Assembly: GCA_903935335.1 (NCBI GenBank)
Contig: CAIZRG010000016.1
Coordinates: 1-39,053, forward strand
Reading direction: 5' to 3'
Origin: Oligoflexia bacterium
GTDB taxonomy: Bacteria; Bdellovibrionota; UBA1018
DNA: 39,053 bases
Part shown: positions 9,111 through 17,635 of the stretch, in pieces
Layout: each line of letters starts with the position of its first letter
Numbering within the stretch: the stretch's first letter is position 1
Made by a program: the position numbers and the translations under genes
Notes under the pieces: generated by a model
The model's database searches: none
Seen by the model: the letters and a program-made list of their open reading frames with translations, nothing else
What the model was told of the DNA's origin: nothing

Positions 9111-9152
9111 ATTTTAGATGAAAGATGTGATGAGAAAGAGTTAGGGCTTTAA

Positions 9153-10355
9153 ATGAAGTATTTATTATCGTTTCATAATTTATTTCATTACTCAAACCGT
9201 CACTTCGTGTATTTAGAGATGCTTTGTTTTGTGGGCATGGTTTTCAGTATTTTTAGCTGTGTGAGAAAAAATACTTTAACCTACGAGGATATTGACCCTA
9301 TTCGTATTGGAGAAATTTCTTCAATGTCTGGGTCTCAGGCTACCTATGGATTGAGTGCTCATCAGGGTATGAGGCTTGCTGTTCAAGAGGTCAACCAAAA
9401 GGGGGGGGTTCATGGTAAACTCATCAAAATGATCTCTTTGGACTCATGGGGGAAGCCTGATCAGAGTGAAAAAGCGATGAATGAGCTAATTTTACACGAA
9501 AAAGTTCTTGCTGTGGTTACTGGAGTGATAAGCTCTAATGCCTTAGCCATGGTTCCCATTGCGCAGAAACATAAGATTCCTATCCTAAACTCGATTTCAA
9601 GCCATTCTGGGGTTACAGATCAAGGGGGATATGTTTTTCGAACCTGTTTGACTGATCACTTTCAAGCTTTTTCAATGGCGAAATTTGCTTGGGGTGTATT
9701 GGGTTTTAAAAAAGTGGCAGTCTTAAAAAATAAGGGAAGTGAATACAGCGAAGGTTTAGCTCAAGCTTTTTCTGCAGCCTTTAAAAAACAAGGGGGCGTG
9801 GTCATTGAGAATCAATCCTATCTCACGGGAGAAACTGATTTTACAACTCAGCTCAATGCAATTAGGGCTAAGAAGCCACAAGCTATTTATCTGCCTGGGT
9901 ATTATACAGAAGTATCTTTAATTGTTAGGAAGGCTCGGGCTTTGGGGATTATAGTTCCTTTTTTAGGAGGAGATGCTTGGGATTCTTTTAAACTTCAGGA
10001 GATGGGGGGAGAGTCTTTTCAGGGAAGCTATTTCTCTGGATTTTATTTTTCTGAGAAACCAACAACCCGATTAAAGGGATTTTTAGAGCGTTATCAAAAA
10101 GTTTATCATACTCAACCGGATGGATTGGCTTTGATGGGGTATGAAACGATTCAGGTTTTGGTGAGGGCTATTGAGGAGGCTAAGAGTCTAGACTCAGAGG
10201 GGGTCCGAGAGTCTTTGCTGTCGATTGAAAGTATAGAAACACTGACAGGTGAGTTTACTATGGATGGTCAAGGAAATCCCCAAGGTCGTTCTGCAGTGAT
10301 TCTTATGATTGAAAAAAACGGGAATTTCAAGTGTCGGGCAACGGTGAGTCCATGA
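9153..10355 (+). CDS. Branched-chain amino-acid-type periplasmic substrate-binding protein (LivK-like, Peripla_BP_6)
   Basis: A ligand-binding receptor of the ABC Liv system type. The mature part opens IRIGEISSMSGSQATYGLS, the strand and loop that contact the ligand's alpha-carboxylate, followed by GMRLAVQEVNQKGGVHGK and the Ser/Ala-rich hinge AVVTGVISSNALAMV. ATG 9153 has AGGG seven bases upstream; ATG 9219 gives a shorter, cleaner export signal with a possible lipobox ending IFSC, so the longer N-terminus could be leader read-through. It is 3.7 kb from livHMGF and on the other strand, so pairing with that permease is plausible but inferred. It overlaps the next gene by ATGA. Confidence 0.85.
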   Translation: MKYLLSFHNLFHYSNRHFVYLEMLCFVGMVFSIFSCVRKNTLTYEDIDPIRIGEISSMSGSQATYGLSAHQGMRLAVQEVNQKGGVHGKLIKMISLDSWGKPDQSEKAMNELILHEKVLAVVTGVISSNALAMVPIAQKHKIPILNSISSHSGVTDQGGYVFRTCLTDHFQAFSMAKFAWGVLGFKKVAVLKNKGSEYSEGLAQAFSAAFKKQGGVVIENQSYLTGETDFTTQLNAIRAKKPQAIYLPGYYTEVSLIVRKARALGIIVPFLGGDAWDSFKLQEMGGESFQGSYFSGFYFSEKPTTRLKGFLERYQKVYHTQPDGLALMGYETIQVLVRAIEEAKSLDSEGVRESLLSIESIETLTGEFTMDGQGNPQGRSAVILMIEKNGNFKCRATVSP

Positions 10356-10618
10356 TGAACTTCTTAGGCATTTTATATGGGTTTCAACTTGTTTTTATTC
10401 TTTATTTGTTTACTTATTTTTCTGTTCGAGGGGTTTTGATGGGAAGTGCCATTTCTATTTTTTTTGTTCTGGGCAAGTATTTAGTCTATTCTTTTTTTCT
10501 GATCTTAGGGTTTAGATATTTATCGGCTTGGGCTATTATTACTGGTTTGACAGGAGGAATTTATATGAGTTTGCCTATCCTTTTTTTTATTCATCAGCGT
10601 CAGTTAAGGAAAGGCTAA
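10352..10618 (+). CDS. Small three-helix inner-membrane protein of unknown function
   Basis: 88 residues from the ATG that overlaps the upstream TGA (ATGATG at 10352-10357; either ATG may be used). Three hydrophobic stretches (about residues 5-25, 30-55 and 58-80) and a short basic tail ending RQLRKG. It recalls small AtpI-like membrane proteins in size and layout, but I see no diagnostic motif. Coupling to the binding-protein gene suggests co-expression, not necessarily shared function. Confidence 0.6.
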   Translation: MMNFLGILYGFQLVFILYLFTYFSVRGVLMGSAISIFFVLGKYLVYSFFLILGFRYLSAWAIITGLTGGIYMSLPILFFIHQRQLRKG

Positions 10619-10642
10619 TCTGGAGCCTTATAGGACGATGAG

Positions 10643-11446
10643 ATGACCCTATCCATTTCAGTATTAATCATTACAAAAAATGAAGAAAATCAGATGGGTC
10701 GTTGCTTAGAGTCTTTGGTTTGGGCTGATGAAATTATAGTGATTGATGGGTTGAGTACTGATCGAACAGTTGAGATTTGCCAGGATCTTTCAAAGCCATG
10801 GGCAGGGAAGGTTCAAGTTTATCCGAGAAAATGGACTGGTTTTAAGGACCAGCGAAATTATGCACTTCGTCAAGCTCAATTTGACTGGGTTTTAGTTGTG
10901 GATGCGGATGAGGCTTGTTCTCCTGAGTTAGCTGAAAAAGTACGAAGTCTTCTGAAGGGTCCGAAAGGTCCAGATTTTCAAGCTTATCAAGTAAGAAGAA
11001 TCGAGTATTTATTAGGCAAGCCCATTTCTCATGGAATGTGGAATCCCAGTTATCAGGATCGCTTTTTTAATAAGACGGGAGTGAGTTATATCAACGAAGT
11101 TCACGAGTATCCCGTTTTTAATTATCCAGCAGGGGTCATTCATGAGCCTTTACATCATTGGCCCTATTTGACACCCCAAAAAATTTTAGAAAAAATTAAT
11201 TTTTATACAACCATCGAAGCTCAAAATCAGTATAGAGAGGGGAAAAGAACAAATTGCTTTCATCTTGTGGCAACTTTTCCTGCAATGGCACTCAAAACCT
11301 ATTTTTACTATGGCTCCTATAAGGATGGGATTCATGGTTTGGTGGTTGCTCTTTTAGAGGGAATCTCAAGGCTGATCAAGCACATTAAAATTTGGCAACT
11401 TCAGCTTGAAGACGAAAGAGAAAAAAAGGGAAGTTCTCTATTCTGA
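10643..11446 (+). CDS. Glycosyltransferase family 2 (WaaE/KdtX-like LPS core glucosyltransferase)
   Basis: 267 residues with a GT-A fold. The N-terminus ISVLIITKNEENQMGRCLES is the nucleotide-sugar strand, DEIIVIDGLSTDRTVEI follows, and VVDADEACSPEL carries the DxD-type metal motif (about residue 90). The WTGFKDQRNYAL segment between them is typical of the WaaE/KdtX subgroup that adds glucose to inner-core heptose. Start ATG 10643 has GGACGATG nearby. It is the last gene of the run 5591-11446 and would complement the LPS genes at 167-5136. Subgroup by motif; exact acceptor inferred. Confidence 0.87.
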   Translation: MTLSISVLIITKNEENQMGRCLESLVWADEIIVIDGLSTDRTVEICQDLSKPWAGKVQVYPRKWTGFKDQRNYALRQAQFDWVLVVDADEACSPELAEKVRSLLKGPKGPDFQAYQVRRIEYLLGKPISHGMWNPSYQDRFFNKTGVSYINEVHEYPVFNYPAGVIHEPLHHWPYLTPQKILEKINFYTTIEAQNQYREGKRTNCFHLVATFPAMALKTYFYYGSYKDGIHGLVVALLEGISRLIKHIKIWQLQLEDEREKKGSSLF

Positions 11447-11499
11447 GCTTGGATGCGTCAAAAAGCCGTGTTAAGAACGTTTCAGTTAGGTTGGGTTAT

Positions 11500-11582
<83 letters not shown>

Positions 11583-11591
11583 TTATTGAAG

Positions 11592-12158
11592 TTATAAAAA
11601 AGAATAACTAAAACTTACAGAAGTGAACATTAAATTCAAAACTGGGACATAAGATAAGTTGAGTTGTGCTGTATATTTTTCAAAAAATTGAAATCCAGTT
11701 TCAAGAGTAGGGATAATTAAAGGCAGTGTTTTTTTTTCATATTGAGGTGGATTTCCTTTATTTGTATCATCCGAAGAAACTTCAGATTTTGTAAAGTAAA
11801 CTCCACCCAGGATACTTCCACCGATAAAAGAGCTATCTGTTGCAAGTGCTCTATACCGAAGTCCAATACCACTGTAGACCGAGAAAAAATCTGGACAATT
11901 TTTAAAAAAACCGATTCTGGTTACTGGAGAAAAACCTGTTTGCATTCCTGATGAACGAAAATCAAAATCGATACCTAACCCAGGGTTGAAAACGTTAATC
12001 CCCGATGGATCTAGTTTCCTAGGTGCATTGGAGGGAGGGTCTGAAAAGTGGGTTGAAATACCATTCAATTGAAGTCCTAAGGTATTTGCAAAAGTTTCAT
12101 TTGAGGTTAAAAAAAACACAAAGACAATGACTACCATGCTCTTTCGCAGAAAACACAT
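11592..12158 (-). CDS. Predicted outer-membrane beta-barrel protein, unknown function
   Basis: 188 residues: a signal peptide (basic start, hydrophobic core VVIVFVFFLTS, cleavage near ETFA-N), then alternating polar/hydrophobic strands rich in Tyr, Phe and Gly, ending SVSFSYSFL with an aromatic C-terminal residue pattern expected of BAM substrates (last residue Leu preceded by Phe). Two in-frame starts, M1 (12158) and M8 (12137), are possible; neither has a strong Shine-Dalgarno site. It ends 10 bases after the tRNA-Leu gene. No enzyme motif recognised; a small barrel or lipid-A-modifying barrel is possible. Confidence 0.65.
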   Translation of the reverse strand: MCFLRKSMVVIVFVFFLTSNETFANTLGLQLNGISTHFSDPPSNAPRKLDPSGINVFNPGLGIDFDFRSSGMQTGFSPVTRIGFFKNCPDFFSVYSGIGLRYRALATDSSFIGGSILGGVYFTKSEVSSDDTNKGNPPQYEKKTLPLIIPTLETGFQFFEKYTAQLNLSYVPVLNLMFTSVSFSYSFL

Positions 12159-12467
12159 AACTAGAAGGCTCCAATTTCTTAAGATTCAAAATAATAGCTC
12201 AAATTACATGGATTACTCAATTCAAGCAACTTATTTCAGCTCGTTTCAGTTCTATCCTGTTGGTTTCTATTGAAGAAATTTAGAATATCAAAGATAGTTT
12301 CGCATATCCTTAAAGCTCCTTCATTCCAGCTTCAGATCCAATATCTGCAAAGAGATTGGTCATTAATATTAAATTTAAACAGTGCAATTTAAATCAAAAT
12401 TAATTTAATTAATTATATTGTGGTATCTCTCTTGCATTATTTATCAATGAAGAGAGGGGGTGGTGTT
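12159..12467. other. AT-rich intergenic region between divergent genes
   Basis: About 310 bases separating a minus-strand barrel gene from the secreted receiver gene. The right end (12365-12420) is extremely AT-rich, with TTAATTAATTATATTG as a possible -10 region for the receiver gene, but no convincing -35 partner. The AGAGAGGGGG at 12451-12460 is the receiver's ribosome-binding site. I see no RNA gene or mobile-element end. Confidence 0.4.
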
Positions 12468-13238
12468 ATGGATTTATTTAAGTTATTTACAATAATCAGT
12501 GTTTTGTTTTGTCATTCTCTCTCTTTTGCTTATGATGTTTTAATAGCTGATGATATAAAAATCAATAGAAGTACTGTTAGAATTAAGAAAAAAACAGATA
12601 GAAATCAAAATGGGATTCCATTTGAAAACTTCATAGAAGTAGAAAGTGGAGAAAATACAGTAGATGAAGTAACCCAATGGCTGAATGACCCTAAGAATGA
12701 TACTAGAAAATTAGTTATTTTTATGGATTTTGAGATGAAAGAAGATGAGATGACGGGTGCACAAACTATTTGTGCTATTAGAAATATAGAAAGACAAAAA
12801 GGTTTAATGGATATTAGTCAGTCCAAAATTAGAATTATTGGTTATTCAGATAATGCTCCAAATATCAGAAATAAGAATAATAAAAGTAATAACGAGTTAA
12901 TGAAAGAAGTTGGTGCAGATACTGCCCTCAAAAAGCCTGCTAGTCTTCAAGACATGAGTGACGCTATCGATAAAGCTCTTGCTACAGGAACTAGAGATGA
13001 AATCACAGAGCAACAGTTGTGCAATGAATTGGCCAAGAAAGACATGACTGAGCCTGATTTTGGAAATCAGTGTCGTAATCAAGAGCCGAGAGAATCCAGA
13101 ATTAATAAACTATTAAGATTTATAAAAAATATATTTACATGCAAAACGTGTTCAGTGAATGAAGTATCTGCATCAACACAAAGAACGATACAAGTTCAAC
13201 CTTATGAATCCCAAATGCATAGTATTGTTCCTCTATAA
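12468..13238 (+). CDS. Response-regulator receiver domain with N-terminal signal peptide
   Basis: 256 residues from ATG 12468 (excellent AGAGAGGGGG site; a start at 12420 has none). Residues 1-21 are a clean Sec signal (MDLFKLFTIISVLFC..SFA), and the receiver fold starts straight after it: acidic pair D28-D29 in VLIADDIKI, phospho-acceptor D87 in VIFMDFEM, the M-T-G turn, S127 in RIIGYSDN, and the Lys-Pro of GADTALKKPAS (K156). All residues needed for phosphorylation are therefore present, yet the domain is predicted to leave the cytoplasm. A loop of about 20 residues is inserted after the first helix. The C-terminal 80 residues are unrelated to known outputs and contain a CKTC pair. AT-rich relative to neighbours. 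Function unknown. Confidence 0.75.
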   Translation: MDLFKLFTIISVLFCHSLSFAYDVLIADDIKINRSTVRIKKKTDRNQNGIPFENFIEVESGENTVDEVTQWLNDPKNDTRKLVIFMDFEMKEDEMTGAQTICAIRNIERQKGLMDISQSKIRIIGYSDNAPNIRNKNNKSNNELMKEVGADTALKKPASLQDMSDAIDKALATGTRDEITEQQLCNELAKKDMTEPDFGNQCRNQEPRESRINKLLRFIKNIFTCKTCSVNEVSASTQRTIQVQPYESQMHSIVPL

Positions 13239-13271
13239 TCGTAGCATAATCGGGTTCGACGTCTACAATTT

Positions 13272-13970
13272 TTAAAATTCAAATCTGAGACCAAAATAAT
13301 AAGAAAATCCGGTAAAATTTAAATCTGCATTTTGAGCTGAAAAATTTCTACCTTCTAAGACAAAATAAGTTCGTAGGACTCCCTGATCAATATAAAACTG
13401 AGCAGCGGATGAAGGTTCCAGAACATTCATCAAAAACCAAAGACCTACCATGGGTCCATGAGATACAACAGATCCATCAGGTCCCCTTGCTAAGTTATAA
13501 TGTAGATATTCAAGTGCATATCCAAAAACAGGAACCACCCATTGATTTCGAAAGTATCGAGCTTGATAGTGGATTTGCCCTCCTGCAGACCAAACCGAAA
13601 ATACTTGAGGAGCTACCGCAGAATTAAAAAAAGGGTAAAGAGCTAAAGAAGGGCCAATTCCTAGGACTCCATACTTTTGAAAAAATTTGGGTTGATAATC
13701 AAAATGAATCGACAAGGCATAGGCAGGGCGAGTTCCCTGAGCTTGGGTCAATGCCTGTTTACCAAAAGCATTGAGTGATGAGCTCAGTTCAAAACCCCAT
13801 GCGGGTCTTTTGAACTGATAGAGAGGAGTTCTAGAGTCTCGATGAAGAGGAGATTCTGGGTCGGAGTCTTCCACTGCTTCAGAGGTTTCTGCCCAAGCAA
13901 TCTGAGATAAACTCAGTTCAATCACTCCAATAGGAATCAACAGCAAGAGAAAGAAGTAACTGATTCGCAT
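13272..13970 (-). CDS. Predicted outer-membrane protein (barrel-like), unknown function
   Basis: 232 residues from ATG 13970; the frame is open to 14024, but the internal Met gives a proper signal peptide (MRISYFFLLLLIPIG, cleavage near IAWA-E). A short acidic linker (SEAVEDSDPESP) follows, then amphipathic strands rich in aromatic residues, ending YYFGLRFEF, a classic C-terminal barrel signature with terminal Phe. No motif identifies a transport or enzyme role. It converges with the secreted receiver gene 33 bases away and lies in the same direction as, and upstream of nothing in, the liv operon. Confidence 0.7.
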   Translation of the reverse strand: MRISYFFLLLLIPIGVIELSLSQIAWAETSEAVEDSDPESPLHRDSRTPLYQFKRPAWGFELSSSLNAFGKQALTQAQGTRPAYALSIHFDYQPKFFQKYGVLGIGPSLALYPFFNSAVAPQVFSVWSAGGQIHYQARYFRNQWVVPVFGYALEYLHYNLARGPDGSVVSHGPMVGLWFLMNVLEPSSAAQFYIDQGVLRTYFVLEGRNFSAQNADLNFTGFSYYFGLRFEF

Positions 13971-14060
13971 GGTTAAAGTGGCTCTGCAAAAACAAGTCCT
14001 ATAATTTCGTATATCCTTAATCAAAACCCCTCCATTTTACAAACAATACAGCTTAAAAAC

Positions 14061-14813
14061 CTACTCCCCTAAATACGCCTTACGGATCTCATCGGTACTT
14101 AAAAGCATCTGAGCAGTTCCTTGAGTGACTAAGTTTCCAGCCTCCAAAACTACCCCGCGATGAGCAATATGGAGTGCTTGAAGAGCGTTTTGCTCTACTA
14201 AAAGGATTGTCATTCCATCGCAATTAATTTTTTGAATGATTTCAAATATTTTTTCAATGATCTGAGGAGCTAATCCTAGGCTGGGTTCATCTAGCAACAA
14301 AAGCTCAGGATGGCCCATCAAAGCCCTTCCAATAGCTAACATTTGCTGTTCTCCTCCTGAAAGAGTTCCTGCATTTTGGTTTTGTCTCTCTCCTAGCCTA
14401 GGAAAAAGTTCAAAGACTTGGTTTAAATCTTTATCAAAAGTTTTTGGATCTGGAGCAGTCCATGCTCCTAGATCTAGATTTTCAAAAACAGAGAGATTTA
14501 AAAAAATTCCACGTCCTTCAGGAGCCTGGCAAATTCGTCTTCGAACAATTTGATCTGGGGAGAGTTTAGAAATGATCTCGTTTCGATAAGAAATTTTTCC
14601 TTGAGATGGCTTTATCAAGCCTGAAATTGCTCGTAAGACTGTTGTTTTTCCAGCTCCATTGGCACCTAAAAGGGTGACAATTTCACCTTGAGCGATATGA
14701 AATGAAATTTCTCGGATTGCTTGAATCGCTCCATAGTAAACACTCACTTTCTCTACTTCAAGTAATTTTTCTTGAGTTAAACCAGTGCTTTGGACTCCTG
14801 AACTCTTATTCAT
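14061..14813 (-). CDS. livF: Branched-chain amino-acid ABC transporter ATPase LivF
   Basis: 250 residues when started at the ATG overlapping the livG stop region (14811-14813). One of the two ATPases driving the LivHM permease. Walker A GANGAGKTTVLRAISG, signature LSGGEQQMLAIGRAL, Walker B LLLLDEPSLGLAP, switch His replaced in the usual LivF way by LLVEQN. The Q-A-P-E-G-R-G-I-F segment after the Q-loop is characteristic of LivF. It is the last gene of the minus-strand livHMGF operon. Confidence 0.95.
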   Translation of the reverse strand: MNKSSGVQSTGLTQEKLLEVEKVSVYYGAIQAIREISFHIAQGEIVTLLGANGAGKTTVLRAISGLIKPSQGKISYRNEIISKLSPDQIVRRRICQAPEGRGIFLNLSVFENLDLGAWTAPDPKTFDKDLNQVFELFPRLGERQNQNAGTLSGGEQQMLAIGRALMGHPELLLLDEPSLGLAPQIIEKIFEIIQKINCDGMTILLVEQNALQALHIAHRGVVLEAGNLVTQGTAQMLLSTDEIRKAYLGE

Positions 14814-15618
14814 CAGTAGGAACCTTCCCGAGATAAGCCTCAATTACCCGAGGGTTGTTTTGGATTTCAGAGGAAGTTCCCTCAGCAATTTTAACTCCAT
14901 AATCTAAAACCGCAATTTTTTCACAGATTCCCATGACTAATTTCATATCATGCTCGATCAAAAGAATAGTCATCTGGTACTCATCTCGAATGAGGCGAAT
15001 TGAGTGCATCAAGAGTTTGGTTTCATTTGCATTCATTCCAGCAGCGGGTTCATCCAGAAGAAGAAGTTTTGCCCCAGTTGCCATCGCTCGAGCAATTTCA
15101 AGTCGACGCTGATCCCCATATGGCAGATTCTTCGCAATCTCGGACTTTCGGGTGTCAAGTTTAAAAATTTTTAAAAGCTCAAGACAGTTCTTTTCCTGTT
15201 GGATTTCATTTTCCACCATAGGGCGTGTTCTTAATAAAGAGGGTAAAACCCAGAAATGCTTTTGTTCGGGGTGATGATCCATAGCAATCATCATATTGCC
15301 TAAAACTGTTAGATTCTTAAAAAGCCTGATATTCTGAAATGTTCGAGCTACTCCAAATTGAGTAATTTGAAATGGTCTGCAGCCCACCAGATTTTTCCCA
15401 AAAGCTTGAATTTTCCCCGAATTAGGACGATAAACTCCTGTCAGCATATTAAAGGCAGTTGTTTTTCCAGCTCCATTGGGTCCAATAAGTCCAAAAATCA
15501 TCCCTTTTGAAACTTGGAGATTTAAGTCTGAGACTGCTTTTAGTCCTCCAAACTGGATTGTTAAATTTTTTACTTCTAAAGCTTCTAATGAATCGGTTTC
15601 ATTATGTAAGGTTGTCAT
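14806..15618 (-). CDS. livG: Branched-chain amino-acid ABC transporter ATPase LivG
   Basis: 270 residues. Walker A GPNGAGKTTAFNMLTGVY, the LivG-specific VARTFQNIRLF segment, signature PYGDQRRLEIARAMA, Walker B LLLLDEPAAGMN with the conserved following N-E, and the switch His in LLIEHDM. It pairs with LivF as an asymmetric ATPase dimer on the cytoplasmic face. Starts inside the end of livM (ATGA overlap at 15615-15618) and ends overlapping the livF start. Confidence 0.95.
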   Translation of the reverse strand: MTTLHNETDSLEALEVKNLTIQFGGLKAVSDLNLQVSKGMIFGLIGPNGAGKTTAFNMLTGVYRPNSGKIQAFGKNLVGCRPFQITQFGVARTFQNIRLFKNLTVLGNMMIAMDHHPEQKHFWVLPSLLRTRPMVENEIQQEKNCLELLKIFKLDTRKSEIAKNLPYGDQRRLEIARAMATGAKLLLLDEPAAGMNANETKLLMHSIRLIRDEYQMTILLIEHDMKLVMGICEKIAVLDYGVKIAEGTSSEIQNNPRVIEAYLGKVPTDE

Positions 15619-16649
15619 GGATGAGACTCCAGACTTTTTTTCTTTTTTCTTGACCCATTTGGAATAAAATCAATGAGCTCCCGTGTACCTAGCAAACCGT
15701 TTGGGCGAGTCAGCATGAGTAAAATCAGCATTAATGAATAAATGATCATCCGGAAATCAATACGAGTTAATTCTTGTAGGGAACGAAGCGCTTCGCGGAT
15801 TGCTGTAAGAAAAACAGCTGCTAAAACAGATCCAGTCAGGCTTCCCATTCCTCCTAAAACCACCATAATAATGATCTCAAAGCTTCGATTAAAATCAAAA
15901 GTCTGCGGATTTAAATACCTTAAGTAGTGTGCAAATAAAGCTCCTGCCACCCCTGCAAAAAAAGCACCTACTACAAACGCTCTCACTTTGGCTTGAGTCG
16001 TGTTCACACCCATTGCTTCAGCTGCAATTTCATCTTCCCTGACAGCTAAAAAATCTCGTCCCTGTGCAGAATTGACTAAACGCCAAATACAAAAAATTGT
16101 GATTACAACCCATGAATAAAGAAGTCCAAAGCTTGAAAGAGCTGGAATATTAGGAAGACCTCGAGCTCCACCAATCGTATCAATATTTAAAATAAAGACG
16201 CGAATGATTTCACCAAAGCCTAAGGTAACAATCGCAAGATAGTCTCCTTTTAAACGAAGAGAGGGAAGTCCTACTAAAATCCCAACAAATCCAGCCCCCA
16301 GTCCAGCTAGAACTAAAATAAAAATAAAAAAAAGAGACATAAGAAAAGAATGAGCAAACCATTCTGGATAAATCGTTTCAAGTTGAGTCGTTGCAAAGGC
16401 TGAAATATATCCACCCACAGACATAAAACCTGCGTGCCCCATAGAAAACTGTCCGCTAAATCCGTTTACAACATTCAAACTGACCGCTAAGATAATATTA
16501 ATCCCAGCGTACATAATAATTGAAAAAAAATAAGGATCAATTTCATCTGCAACAAAAAAATGAGCCATCCAAATAAGAACTAATGCGAGAATCCAATTCC
16601 GGAGAGAAGCGATTCCATGTCGACTATTCGAAGAAAACAAGAGCTTCAC
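15615..16649 (-). CDS. livM: Branched-chain amino-acid ABC transporter permease LivM
   Basis: 344 residues, about nine membrane helices. Family motifs include LNVVNGFSGQFSMGHAGFM (about 58-76), the EAA-like LAVREDEIAAEAMGVNTTQAK loop that docks the ATPase, and GGMGSLTGSVLAAVFL. Basic C-terminal tail (NGSRKKKKSLE). Sits 3 bases after livH and overlaps livG. Confidence 0.94.
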   Translation of the reverse strand: MKLLFSSNSRHGIASLRNWILALVLIWMAHFFVADEIDPYFFSIIMYAGINIILAVSLNVVNGFSGQFSMGHAGFMSVGGYISAFATTQLETIYPEWFAHSFLMSLFFIFILVLAGLGAGFVGILVGLPSLRLKGDYLAIVTLGFGEIIRVFILNIDTIGGARGLPNIPALSSFGLLYSWVVITIFCIWRLVNSAQGRDFLAVREDEIAAEAMGVNTTQAKVRAFVVGAFFAGVAGALFAHYLRYLNPQTFDFNRSFEIIIMVVLGGMGSLTGSVLAAVFLTAIREALRSLQELTRIDFRMIIYSLMLILLMLTRPNGLLGTRELIDFIPNGSRKKKKSLESHP

Positions 16650-16652
16650 AAG

Positions 16653-17558
16653 CTATACCTTTTCTGTTTGTTTAACGCCAAAGAGACCAGTGGGCTTAAA
16701 GAGAAGGATAAGAATTAAAATTCCAAATGCGAGTGCATCACGGTAAGTGGGTGCCCAATATCCAACCAGAAATTCTTCAGCTAAACCTAACGTCATTGCT
16801 CCTATGACAGCCCCTGTGATGTTTCCGATTCCTCCTAAAACAGCAGCCACAAAGGCTTTTAGTCCGGGCATTGTGCCCATTAAAGGGTCAATTTTAGGGT
16901 AAGTCAGTCCAACTAAAACCCCAGCAGCTCCAGCGAGTCCTGATCCTAACATAAATGTGTAAGAGATAATCCGATGAGTTGGAATTCCCATAAGACTGGC
17001 TAAATCATGATTAAAACTCACCGCTCTCATCGCTCTTCCTAGTCTTGTTTTGAAGATAATTGTCTGCAAAACTGACATCAGAATAATTGAAATAAAAAAA
17101 ACAAGAATTTGAAGAGGATTGATTTTGAGCTCACCTATGGACCAATCTCCTGAAGGTTTAAAAATCTGAGGGAAAAACTTAGGATCTGGTCCAAATAAAA
17201 GTTGCCCAGAGAATTCCAAGAAAAGTGAAACTCCTATCGCTGTAATTAATACATTAATTCGAGGAGATTTTCTGAGGGGACGATAGGCAAATTTTTCAAT
17301 TAAAAAACCAACGACTGCACATGTGATCATTGAAACAGTAATTGTAAAAATTAAGGCAAGTACTGATGAATTTTGACCCAACTGAAAAAAATGAGCAGTA
17401 TACATTCCAATATAAGCCCCCAACATATAAACATCACCATGAGCAAAATTGATCAGTTGCAGAACACCAAAAACCATCGTGTATCCCAACGCAATCAAAG
17501 CATAGATGCTTCCTAAGGATAGGCCATTGACTAAGTGCTGGATGAATTCTAACATCAT
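16653..17558 (-). CDS. livH: Branched-chain amino-acid ABC transporter permease LivH
   Basis: 301 residues. LVNGLSLGSIYALIALGYT and GVLQLINFAHGDVYMLGAY are the LivH N-terminal signatures; the cytoplasmic AMRAVSFNHDLASLMGI loop is the ATPase contact, and FVAAVLGGIGNITGAVIGA follows. First gene of livHMGF. The 77-base region to the divergent recombinase gene must hold its promoter; an ATAATA/TATTAT element near 17574 is a weak candidate. The binding protein for this system may be the LivK-like gene at 9153. Confidence 0.94.
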   Translation of the reverse strand: MMLEFIQHLVNGLSLGSIYALIALGYTMVFGVLQLINFAHGDVYMLGAYIGMYTAHFFQLGQNSSVLALIFTITVSMITCAVVGFLIEKFAYRPLRKSPRINVLITAIGVSLFLEFSGQLLFGPDPKFFPQIFKPSGDWSIGELKINPLQILVFFISIILMSVLQTIIFKTRLGRAMRAVSFNHDLASLMGIPTHRIISYTFMLGSGLAGAAGVLVGLTYPKIDPLMGTMPGLKAFVAAVLGGIGNITGAVIGAMTLGLAEEFLVGYWAPTYRDALAFGILILILLFKPTGLFGVKQTEKV

Positions 17559-17635
17559 TTAAGGATTTACCATTTTATAATACTTGAAGTACCCGTTTTT
17601 AAGTTTTAAGACAACTGTCGACGGGTGTCAAACGA

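Noticed and set aside
13252..13259. GGGTTCGA matching the T-loop of tRNA-Leu (11557-11564), as a possible attachment-site repeat enclosing the exported receiver gene
   Set aside because: Only eight bases match, no integrase is adjacent, and eight-base matches are common by chance.
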